Assembly: GCA_030431975.1 (NCBI GenBank)
Contig: JAUIHP010000018.1
Location: forward strand, 62,001-126,000
Reading direction: 5' to 3'
Length of the DNA: 64,000 bases
Origin: a bacterium
GTDB taxonomy: Bacteria; Eisenbacteria; RBG-16-71-46; CAIMUX01
The notes under the pieces are model-generated. The model saw only the letters and a list, made by a program, of their open reading frames with translations, was not told the DNA's origin and did not search any database. Position 1 is the first letter of the stretch, and every line of letters begins with the position of its first letter. This document shows, one piece after another, positions 18,201 to 24,659 of the stretch. A program made the position numbers and the translations under genes.

Positions 18201-18690
18201 ATGCAGACGTAACATCGGTGTATCTGCCGTTCCCGTCGTTGGCGTAAAGCCGGTGACGCGGTCTTGGGTCGGATGTATCCGGGGCCAAAGCGCCCCCGTC
18301 GACGAAGAAGATGTCCTCGTCACCGTCACCGTCCGCATCAAAGATCGCGCAGCCCGGGCCCGTGATTTCCGGGAACCAGTAGTTGCCGTCGAATCCCGTT
18401 CGGTGCTGAAACTCGATTCCGGACGATGCCGTCACGTCCGTGAAAGACGGACCGGCGCGTCCGGCTGTTCCCTGTGGATTCCCGGCCTCACCGGCGCCCA
18501 TTTTCGTGGCGCCGTTGCTTCCGGTTTCAACGCCACCGGTTTCAACGCCTCCGGCCTTCTCGTTTCCGGCGCCTGCGTTTCCGGTGTCAACGTTCCCGGT
18601 GTCAACGCTCCCGGCATCATCGCGTCCGGAATCTTCGCCGCAGCCGGCGAAGAAGAGGATCATCAACAGAACAGTGAACGCTCCACGCAT
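15289..18690 (-). CDS. Lipoprotein with FG-GAP repeats, ASPIC/UnbV domain and TPR array
   Basis: 1133 residues. The signal peptide ends in a lipobox (ILFFAGC, Cys 17), so the mature protein should be lipid-anchored and face the periplasm or surface. It carries a short VDTGN-type repeat linker (29-58), then about seven FG-GAP/VCBS blades with calcium-type DxDxDGD motifs (DADGDGDEDIFFVDGG, DADGDLDLYLTN and similar, about 95-460), then an ASPIC/UnbV domain near 470-575 (RVSRDGSYASSNQPRALF). A Gly/Ser linker leads to ten or so TPRs to the end. The start at 18690 is only 2 nt after the carbamate-kinase stop. The open frame continues upstream but without a signal peptide. Probable role: a large extracytoplasmic binding scaffold; the partner is unknown. 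Confidence 0.88.
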   Translation of the reverse strand: MRGAFTVLLMILFFAGCGEDSGRDDAGSVDTGNVDTGNAGAGNEKAGGVETGGVETGSNGATKMGAGEAGNPQGTAGRAGPSFTDVTASSGIEFQHRTGFDGNYWFPEITGPGCAIFDADGDGDEDIFFVDGGALAPDTSDPRPRHRLYANDGNGRYTDVTSASGISGNAYGQGCAVADFDADGDLDLYLTNVGANELWVNDGTGRFTNEAGRLGLEGESWSTSAAWADVDADGDLDLYVANYCLWSPAAQVPCKTPSGEPDYCNPKAFEAAPDVFYRSEFAQGGNGFVDATTSSGIGASYGRGLGVVVADLDGDQRLDIYVANDGDPNSLWINEGETFREDGLLSGAALNAAGDPEASMGVTLTDLEPDGDWDLFMTHMTGETNTLYINDGHGLFEDLTDRSLGSPSKPLTGFGTYFFDPDLDGDDDLFVANGAVIKSSDASRNPWPYQQRDQFFVGEGGARFYELSVAVAPWLKEEAVSRGAAFGDLDADGDIDIVVGNADGPPRVLRNDVLGPGSTLPTRWFAVRLRGERFNLEGIGAEIRVAVAEGAFRSGRVSRDGSYASSNQPRALFAGLPGTETRFRVSVRWSDGRSEVFVVDGLKQDHLLVYGKGASGDLDSVSWSDVSAAAGASGASGGLGDSGDSGVSEGSPGGDDLPGVARTTQAPPLPELSTVDSSVADRVRGAHEAVVANPESALYWKDYGLALYADISDPGSARTALEQAVLRSPTDLRSIYLLAVIEEEEGRSSRSAGYLRRTIELDPDYAPARIRLAENLRESEDFENAETLLDVVLSKSPEDPDALESKGRILRARGQVAEAIAVLKRAVTADASSRGAHYELGLALRESGDRDGARAALEASTQASRKNLRDPWMNELREGRGGDNQLLSAANQARLAGNLAAAEELYREYTQRQPDDAVGWSNLAAAVRDQGRTTEALAFVDRALALEADSSRLRALKASVLLSLRRAPEAEALLREAVELDPTLAQAWSDLAGVQSALQKKSEAVQSLERYVALRPSDAAGRFRLGEACLAAGDPARARELFLEVVAQDDTQVSAHYRLGGLALQGQDGPAAETHFRNATRLRPEWAEAHLGLAHALRVQEDFAGAREAASEADRLKPGFPPIQRFLEGLPSK
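18517..18606 (-). repeat. In-frame pentapeptide-type repeat in the lipoprotein linker
   Basis: About six 5-codon units (VDTGN, VDTGN, AGAGN, EKAGG, VETGG, VETGS) right after the lipobox. The DNA units are nearly identical, as expected for slippage-driven expansion. Confidence 0.7.
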
Positions 18691-18692
18691 CT

Positions 18693-19649
18693 TCAAATCG
18701 TAACCCAAGTGCCGCCGGTCCCGTGGACCGCGGCCAGCAATGAGGCCGCATCGGTAATGAGCGCGCGTCCTCCGCCGCCCTCGATGAAGCGACACGCCGC
18801 TTCCACCTTGGGTCCCATCGAACCAGGCGGGAACTGCCCATCGGCGAGGTAGGATCGGGCTTCCATCACACTCATGACGTCGACATCACGCTCCGTTTCC
18901 TTGCCGAAATCCAGTTTGACCTTGTCGGTCGCCGTGAGGATGAAGAGCTCGGGGGCATCCACCTCCAACGCAATGACCGCCGAGGAGAGGTCTTTGTCGA
19001 TGACCGCCTCGACCCCGATCAACTCACCGGTCTCGGTCCGGGCCACGGGGATACCGCCGCCTCCACCACTGATGACAATGGTTCCGCCCTCGAGCAGAAC
19101 GGCCATGGAGTGCCGCTCGACGATCGCCTTCGGCTCCGGGGACGGAACGACGCGGCGCCATCCGCGGTTCGCATCCTCTTTCATGATCCAGCCGCGTTCC
19201 TCCTGCCGCTTCTTCGCTTCCTCGTTCGAGTAGAAGGGACCGACGTACTTGGTCGGGTTTTCGAGCGAAGGGTCCTCGGGATCGACCTCGACCATCATGA
19301 GCATGCAGCAGACACGAGGTTGGAGTCCGCGGGCTCGAAGCTTGCTACGCATGACCCGCTCGATCATGTAGCCAAGTCCACCCTGCAGGTCCGCTCCCAG
19401 AACGTCGAGTGGCAGGGGCGGTGCTTCATCCGAGGCCAGTTCGACCCGGATCATCTGGTTCCCGATCTGCGGCCCGTTGCCGTGCGTGATCAGGATTTCG
19501 TATCCAGCAGCGACCAGGCCGACGACGCTGTCGAGGCTGTCTTCGAGGTTCTCGTAGTCCTGTTCGACGGTACCTTCCTGTCCCTCCCGGGTGATGGCAT
19601 TTCCGCCGAGGGCCACCACGGCTCGGCGGCTGTTCAGTGAACCACGCAC
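18693..19649 (-). CDS. arcC: Carbamate kinase
   Basis: 318-residue cytosolic kinase for carbamoyl phosphate + ADP to ATP + carbamate (which breaks down to NH3 and CO2), or the reverse. Motifs of the amino-acid-kinase fold are in place: VVALGGNAI near residue 11, THGNGPQIGNQ near 55, VISGGGGGIPV near 195, DKDLSSAVIAL near 220, GSMGPKVEAACRFIE near 280 and a GTWVTI end. The start is GTG with GGGGAGGT upstream. No arginine deiminase or ornithine transcarbamoylase gene lies in the window, so this is not a standard arc operon. The gene is tightly followed by the UnbV-TPR lipoprotein. Confidence 0.95.
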   Translation of the reverse strand: MRGSLNSRRAVVALGGNAITREGQEGTVEQDYENLEDSLDSVVGLVAAGYEILITHGNGPQIGNQMIRVELASDEAPPLPLDVLGADLQGGLGYMIERVMRSKLRARGLQPRVCCMLMMVEVDPEDPSLENPTKYVGPFYSNEEAKKRQEERGWIMKEDANRGWRRVVPSPEPKAIVERHSMAVLLEGGTIVISGGGGGIPVARTETGELIGVEAVIDKDLSSAVIALEVDAPELFILTATDKVKLDFGKETERDVDVMSVMEARSYLADGQFPPGSMGPKVEAACRFIEGGGGRALITDAASLLAAVHGTGGTWVTI

Positions 19650-19803
19650 TCCCTACCTCCCCATGCCGCGGTACGCGGCTCCCGGCGCGCGCGGCGCTAG
19701 GTTCTGTCTGGTGTTGATCTGCCCGGCCGCGACGTGGGGCGCGGTAAAACGTCAAGCCTCGATTCGACATTCTGTCTCGAATCGAGGCCGATAGGGTCCA
19801 GTT

Positions 19804-19866
19804 TACTCGACGCGGAGGAAGTCGCGAGCAGCGAAAAGGGGTCCGCCAACGCGGACCCCCTTTCTT
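19804..19866 (+). ncRNA. Possible small RNA ending in an intrinsic terminator
   Basis: A GAATCGAGG...TAGGGT promoter-like block (about 19777-19797) resembles the shared element at 1568 and 12993. The next bases, TCCAGTT, are also shared with the 1614 gene, but TAC stands where the start codon would be. About 60 nt later comes a strong terminator. The predicted RNA has an exposed GGAGGAA in a small loop. No ORF fits. Existence is inferred from promoter-like sequence plus terminator only. Confidence 0.3.
19834..19866 (+). terminator. Intrinsic terminator
   Basis: GGGGTCCGC (19838-19846) pairs with GCGGACCCC (19851-19859) with a CAAC loop; A-rich before and CTTTCTTT after. It could also act leftward (tail TTTTCG), but no gene ends nearby in that direction. 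Confidence 0.7.
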
Positions 19867-20066
19867 TGAGAGGGGACCTCCAATCCTCACGATTCCCGCC
19901 CGCACGAGAATGCGCAGAGGATCAGGAACCGGATCCGTCAGATCCGGTCTCGTTCATATCCTATTATGCTTGGGCTGCGCTGCAATGGTGCGTCGAGAGG
20001 GGTGTCCAGATAGTAACCGATCGGGTATGGAGAACGAAACGATCGTCCAACAATTTGACAATTGGA
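19867..20066. other. Gene-free stretch between arcC and the ABC operon
   Basis: Contains an 8-bp hairpin (ACCGGATC at 19928 with GATCCGGT at 19941) and an operator-like inverted repeat, GTCCAA (20045-20050) and TTGGAC (20062-20067), around an A/T-rich core. A 12-bp perfect hairpin without a T-run sits further left at 19756-19788. No ORF or known RNA was recognised. Confidence 0.45.
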
Positions 20067-20099
20067 CAAACCGGCGGACCGGCATCCCGGTCCACCGGT
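20067..20099 (-). terminator. Probable terminator of the ABC exporter operon
   Basis: Leftward hairpin of 12 bp with one interruption (ACCGG + GGACCGG against CCGGTCC + CCGGT, CATC-type loop), 52 bases after the stop at 20152. The T-tail is short (TTTG). Confidence 0.45.
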
Positions 20100-20151
20100 C
20101 CTGATCAAGCAACCAGATGAGTTGCCGGACATGGCACGAAACGGCGAGAAC

Positions 20152-22020
20152 TCAACCTTCCATCTCGAAGACCCGTTCGGCCGACTCTCGCGTGGCCTGA
20201 TTCGTGTAAAGACCGAAGTATCGCCCACGGAGCCTCAAGAGTTCCGCATGGCTTCCGGCTTCCACAATTCGACCGTGGTCGAGAACGAGGATCTGATCCG
20301 CGTTCCGAACCGTGGAAAGTCGGTGTGCGATGACGAAGCTGATTCGTCCTTCCAGGATCGTTTCGATCCCGCTCTGGATGATCTGCTCCGTCTCGGTGTC
20401 AACCGATGACGTGGCTTCATCCATGACGAAGACCTGCGGATCCGAGAGCACGGCTCTTGCCAGGGAGATCAGCTGCTTCTGTCCGGTGGACAAACGGCTT
20501 CCTCCCTCCCCGACTTCGGTCGCGTACCCATTTTCCAACGCTTCGATGAAGTCGTGAGCGCCGACTCGCCGCGCCGCCGACTCGACATCGCCGTCCGATG
20601 CATCGAGCCGGCCGTAGCGAATGTTGTCCGCGATGGTGCCTCCGAACAGGTGCGGCGACTGCAGCACCACACCAAAGTTCGACTGCCACCAATCGAGACT
20701 GCGCTCCCGGTACTCGACACCATCGACCAGGATCTCTCCGTCGGTCGGTTCGTAGAACCGAGAAAGCAGACTGACGATCGTGCTCTTCCCACTTCCGGTC
20801 GCGCCGACCAAAGCGACGGTTTCACCCTGGCGAGCCCGGAACGAAACCCGATCGAGAACGAGTTCCCCTTCCTTGTACTGGAAGCTGACATCCCGAAACT
20901 CGACCTCTTCGATCAAGTCAGGCAGACCGTCCGGAGCGAGCTCGGGAGCGACCAGACCGCGCGTTTCCAAGTCTGCGTGAGCGGCCATGGCCTGCTTCGC
21001 CGATTCCGTGTCCACGACTTCCGACTTCGTGTCGAGGAGCCGCTGGATACGTTCGGCCGAGGCCTGGGCCGCCTGCAGCTGCGTGAAACGTGCGGCAAGC
21101 TCCTGAACCGGCATGAAGAACAGTCCGGCGTAGTTCATGAACATGATCATCTCGCCGACCGTCATTCCGCCGGGACCGATCCGAACGCCGCCCTGCCAGA
21201 GCGCCAAGCCGACTCCGACACTACCGACGGACATCACGATCGGCAGGTAGACCGCCGACTGCAATGCGTTCTGAACGGAGTGCCCGTACATGTCGGTCGA
21301 CAGATCCTGGAACTCGCTGAGGTTCTTCTTCTCACGAACGAGCGCCTTCGTCGTGCGCACTCCCATGATTCCTTCGTTGAAGCTCGCCGTCAGCTTCGAG
21401 TTGGCGCGACGAACCTTCCGCTGACTGGCCAGCAGCTTCTTCTGAAAGATCAGGCTAAGCCAGGCCAGGGGCGGAATGATGGCCACGACCATCAGTCCGA
21501 GCTGCCAGTTGATCACGATCATGGTGATGCTGACCCCGACGATCAGCGACGTTCCCCAGACAACGTCGAGCGCCGTCCACGGGATGACGCCCGAGACCTT
21601 GGAAATGTCCGAGGTCAGGCGCGCCATGAGCCAACCCACCGAATGCTTGTCGTAGAAGGCGAACGAGAGCTCCTGCAGCTTACGAAACCCTTCCCGACGA
21701 ACATCGTGGCCGAAACCGGTCGTCGTGCGCCCGGCCATTTCGATGAAGAACCACACGAGCGCGGCAAAGACGATGGCCAGACCGGCATAGGTCCCGATGA
21801 ACGGAGCCAAAAGGCGGCCGCCGTTACCGATCGCATCGTCGATGATCTTGCCCGTCACCCACGGCAACGCAACGTCGACCGAAGCGATGACGAGTCCAGA
21901 CCCGGCCAGCCCCCAGAGGGGGCCACGGTACGGCCGGGCGTGGGACAGGATTCGTTTCCACAACTCGACATCGAGCCGCGCCGATGTCGGGTCGTCATCA
22001 AACCATTCTTGATCCGACAT
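20152..22020 (-). CDS. ABC exporter half-transporter with canonical Walker B (subunit 2)
   Basis: 622-residue type IV ABC exporter subunit: six membrane helices (about 30-330), then an ATPase domain with Walker A GATGSGKST near residue 408, a non-standard signature LSTGQ near 509, Walker B VFVMDEATSSVD with catalytic Glu near 530, and the switch His in AHRLS near 560. Its start lies 23 bases inside the upstream transporter gene, so the two are coupled and very likely form a heterodimer. The degenerate signature here pairs with the partner's Walker A/B, which lacks the catalytic Glu. This is the asymmetry seen in BmrCD, LmrCD and TM287/288. The substrate is probably a lipid or hydrophobic drug-like compound. 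Confidence 0.93.
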   Translation of the reverse strand: MSDQEWFDDDPTSARLDVELWKRILSHARPYRGPLWGLAGSGLVIASVDVALPWVTGKIIDDAIGNGGRLLAPFIGTYAGLAIVFAALVWFFIEMAGRTTTGFGHDVRREGFRKLQELSFAFYDKHSVGWLMARLTSDISKVSGVIPWTALDVVWGTSLIVGVSITMIVINWQLGLMVVAIIPPLAWLSLIFQKKLLASQRKVRRANSKLTASFNEGIMGVRTTKALVREKKNLSEFQDLSTDMYGHSVQNALQSAVYLPIVMSVGSVGVGLALWQGGVRIGPGGMTVGEMIMFMNYAGLFFMPVQELAARFTQLQAAQASAERIQRLLDTKSEVVDTESAKQAMAAHADLETRGLVAPELAPDGLPDLIEEVEFRDVSFQYKEGELVLDRVSFRARQGETVALVGATGSGKSTIVSLLSRFYEPTDGEILVDGVEYRERSLDWWQSNFGVVLQSPHLFGGTIADNIRYGRLDASDGDVESAARRVGAHDFIEALENGYATEVGEGGSRLSTGQKQLISLARAVLSDPQVFVMDEATSSVDTETEQIIQSGIETILEGRISFVIAHRLSTVRNADQILVLDHGRIVEAGSHAELLRLRGRYFGLYTNQATRESAERVFEMEG

Positions 22021-24199
22021 TTTCGCTTTCTCCCTGAGTCAGGGCCTCGAGGTCATCTTCCAAGTCATGTTCGAGTGAGGTCTGGATCTCCCAGAGTCTC
22101 CGGTAGAGTCCGTCCTCCTCACTCAGCTGCTGGTGTGTTCCGCGCTGTACGATCCGCCCCTGGTCGAGCACGAGGATTTGATCCGCGTGCATCAGTGTGG
22201 ACAGACGGTGCGCAATCACGATGGTCGTCTCCCGTCCGCGCCTCTCTTCCAGAGCCTGCAGAATCCTGGATTCGGTTTCCGTGTCGACGGCACTCAGAGC
22301 ATCGTCGAGAACCAGCACTGACGGATGATCGAGAAGAGCGCGAGCCAACGCAGTGCGCTGACGTTGTCCGCCCGAGAGCGTGACTCCACGTTCACCGACC
22401 ATCGTGTCGTAGCCGTCTTCGAACTCTTCGATCGACTCGTGCACACACGCGGCTTTCGTCGCGTCCTCGACTTCCCCGTCAACCGCGTCCCATCGACCGA
22501 GACGAACGTTTTCACGAATCGTCTTGGAGTAGAGGAAGGGTTCCTGCATGACGACCGCCACACGCGAACGCACGTCCTTTCTCTCCAAGGTCGCAATGTC
22601 CGCACCATCCAAACGGATGGATCCGGCATCCGGGTCGTAGAGGCGCAGCAGCAGCTGAATGAGCGTCGACTTTCCGGCCCCGGATGGACCGAGAATGGCG
22701 ACCGTCTCTCCCGGACGAACCGAGAAGCTGACCCCGCGCACGACGGCCAGATCTCCGTGCGAGAAGCTCACATCGTTGAACTCGAGTTCCCCCGCCCGGT
22801 CACGGATAGACCTTCGCGAGAATCCAGGTTCGTCGAATCCGTGCCCGACGCCGCCGTACTGCCGCGGTTTCTTGCCGCGGGCGAGATGACGGGACGGAAC
22901 ACCGGCGTCTTCGCTGCCGTCCCCGCTCTCGCCACCCGCGCCATCGGCGTGAGGAACCGCGACGCGGCCGCTCCCCTGGTCGAAACCCGCCACCGGCTGA
23001 ACGGCCGCCCCGGTCGACCACGCATCGGCGACCACCGGAACCTGCGAGCGCGAGTCGGGGACGTCCAGGACTGCGGCTGTTGCCGGAACAGAGACGCCTT
23101 CGTCGCTTGACGGGGCTTCACCACTTCCGGCCGCCACACGGACCGACTCCGCGGCCGCCTGGGACGCCTCGTGCGGCGTCAGTTCTCGACCGGCGCCGAG
23201 GATGTCCTCGATGCGTCCGATGGCGACCGTCGCCTTTCCCAACTCCGTGAGAATCCTTCCCATCATCCGCACCGGCCAGAGGAAGAGATTCACCGCAGCG
23301 AGAAAGAAGTAGAACGTTCCGACCGGGAGCGTTCCCTGGGCCATCCAGTGGGCGCCGAAGCCGATGACCAGCGACAGCTGCGCCATGCACAACAGATCCG
23401 AGAGCGACCAGAAGCGCGCCATGATCCGAAAGAGCCGGAAGTCCAGCTGCCGGTACGTCGTGTTCGCACGCGCGAACTTGTCGACCTCGAACTCCTGCCG
23501 ATGAAACGCGCGCACAACGCGAATCCCCGTCAGGTTTTCCTGCAAGGTCGCAGTCATCGCTCCTTCAGCTTCATCCGCTTCCTTGAACGCGTCCCGAACC
23601 TTCCGGAAGAAGATCACAGAGAAGAGAACGATCGGAAGGATGAGGGCCGAGGAGACGATGGTCATGCGCACGTCCAGCGCCAGCATCAGCGGAATCGGCA
23701 GCAGCATGAGAATGACCGCACGCCCGATCTCGACGACCTGACTGGCCAGGAACTGGCGCAAGGTTTCCACGTCCGACGTGCAACGCTGGACGAGATCGCC
23801 CGTTTCGTTCCCGTCGTAGAAACCGCACGTCAGATGCTGCAGCTGATCGTAGAGCCGGTCGCGAATGCGGCAGGCAATCCGCTCGGCTGCCGTTACGGAC
23901 CAACGCCCACGGAGATAGGTGAAGCAGCCGGCGACCAAAGTCAGCCCGACCACGATCAGTGCCGGGACCCAGAGTGCCCCGGCGAGGAAGTCACGACCGC
24001 CCCAGCGATCGACTACGTTTGTGACCCAATCCGAAGACGCGCTCGGATCGTTCGAGAGCACGCCGTCCATGACCACCTGCGGTACCAAAGGCACCAAGTA
24101 TTGGAAGCAGGAGCTCACGACCAGCGCGGCCAAGGCGAGCAGATAGAGTACGCGGTGGCCTTCCATCTCTCGCCACAGCATTTGGTACTTGGAGTTCAT
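21998..24199 (-). CDS. ABC exporter half-transporter with degenerate catalytic site (subunit 1)
   Basis: 733-residue ABC exporter subunit. Membrane domain about 15-340; ATPase domain about 475-710 with Walker A GPSGAGKST near 505, a perfect LSGGQRQR signature near 607, and Walker B VLVLDDALSAVD near 628, in which Asp stands where the catalytic Glu is expected. A 130-residue Gly/Ser/Asp-rich linker (about 345-475) between the two domains is unusual; most homologues have fewer than 30 residues there. The start at 24199 has GAGGGG about 10 bases upstream. A short ORF and an intrinsic terminator precede it (24291-24423), so expression may depend on read-through. Confidence 0.93.
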   Translation of the reverse strand: MNSKYQMLWREMEGHRVLYLLALAALVVSSCFQYLVPLVPQVVMDGVLSNDPSASSDWVTNVVDRWGGRDFLAGALWVPALIVVGLTLVAGCFTYLRGRWSVTAAERIACRIRDRLYDQLQHLTCGFYDGNETGDLVQRCTSDVETLRQFLASQVVEIGRAVILMLLPIPLMLALDVRMTIVSSALILPIVLFSVIFFRKVRDAFKEADEAEGAMTATLQENLTGIRVVRAFHRQEFEVDKFARANTTYRQLDFRLFRIMARFWSLSDLLCMAQLSLVIGFGAHWMAQGTLPVGTFYFFLAAVNLFLWPVRMMGRILTELGKATVAIGRIEDILGAGRELTPHEASQAAAESVRVAAGSGEAPSSDEGVSVPATAAVLDVPDSRSQVPVVADAWSTGAAVQPVAGFDQGSGRVAVPHADGAGGESGDGSEDAGVPSRHLARGKKPRQYGGVGHGFDEPGFSRRSIRDRAGELEFNDVSFSHGDLAVVRGVSFSVRPGETVAILGPSGAGKSTLIQLLLRLYDPDAGSIRLDGADIATLERKDVRSRVAVVMQEPFLYSKTIRENVRLGRWDAVDGEVEDATKAACVHESIEEFEDGYDTMVGERGVTLSGGQRQRTALARALLDHPSVLVLDDALSAVDTETESRILQALEERRGRETTIVIAHRLSTLMHADQILVLDQGRIVQRGTHQQLSEEDGLYRRLWEIQTSLEHDLEDDLEALTQGESENVGSRMV

Positions 24200-24290
24200 T
24201 TCGAAAACACCCCTCGTAGAAAGGTTGTGGCTGCGTTCCGGTTCTTGGTTTGAGCCGGCGCGAGCAGGTGTCTTCTTGAAGCTGAAACTG

Positions 24291-24332
24291 GGAAGAAAAA
24301 GAAGAACCCGCTCTGTGCCGGAGCGGGTTCTT
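24291..24332 (-). terminator. Intrinsic terminator between leader ORF and ABC operon
   Basis: A perfect 12-bp stem (leftward AAGAACCCGCTC with GAGCGGGTTCTT, 7-base loop) is followed by CTTTTTCTT. It lies about 90 bases before the exporter start and 26 after the short ORF. Part of its 5' arm (ACCCGC) can instead pair with GCGGGT at 24364-24369 inside the ORF. Confidence 0.85.
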
Positions 24333-24357
24333 GAGACTTGGACCTAAGGGAAAGTCG

Positions 24358-24423
24358 TCAGTTACCCGCAGCTCGACGAGGCGACCAATACGTCGCTAGT
24401 GGAATGAGGTTGTACTTCATCAT
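24358..24423 (-). CDS. Possible 21-residue leader peptide
   Basis: Short ORF beginning MMKYNLIPLATYW and ending in RRAAGN. An AAGGA ribosome site lies 7 bases before the first ATG, better than that of many full genes here. It is immediately followed by a strong terminator and then by the heterodimeric ABC exporter. The last codons overlap a segment able to disrupt the terminator stem. This is the arrangement of bmrB-bmrCD, where ribosome stalling on a leader peptide lets RNA polymerase read through. The reading as a regulatory leader is inference; translation is unproven and there is no homology evidence. Confidence 0.45.
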   Translation of the reverse strand: MMKYNLIPLATYWSPRRAAGN

Positions 24424-24647
24424 CTCTCGTTCCTTTGCTGCGGGCGCTGGTGGCAGGCATCTGCTGCCATCATCTGGCGTGAGCAATGACTGAAGACAGT
24501 GATTGCATGAAGTCACGGCAGAACGCGCACCCTTCGGTTGCAGGCGGACTCTATGCGAAGGTTTCGACACCACCAAGAGTTTTTTTAGGTGTTTCTCGAT
24601 TTTCTCCGATCGACGGATAGAGAGTGGGCCATTCCTGGGCCGCGGCC

Positions 24648-24653
24648 TACAAT
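24648..24653 (+). promoter_or_regulatory. -10 hexamer of a leaderless kinase transcript
   Basis: TACAAT ends 6 nt before the GTG at 24660. No Shine-Dalgarno sequence is present. Confidence 0.5.
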
Positions 24654-24659
24654 CATCGA

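Noticed and set aside
18693-19649. Arginine deiminase operon
   Set aside because: Carbamate kinase is clear, but no arginine deiminase, ornithine carbamoyltransferase or antiporter gene is nearby.
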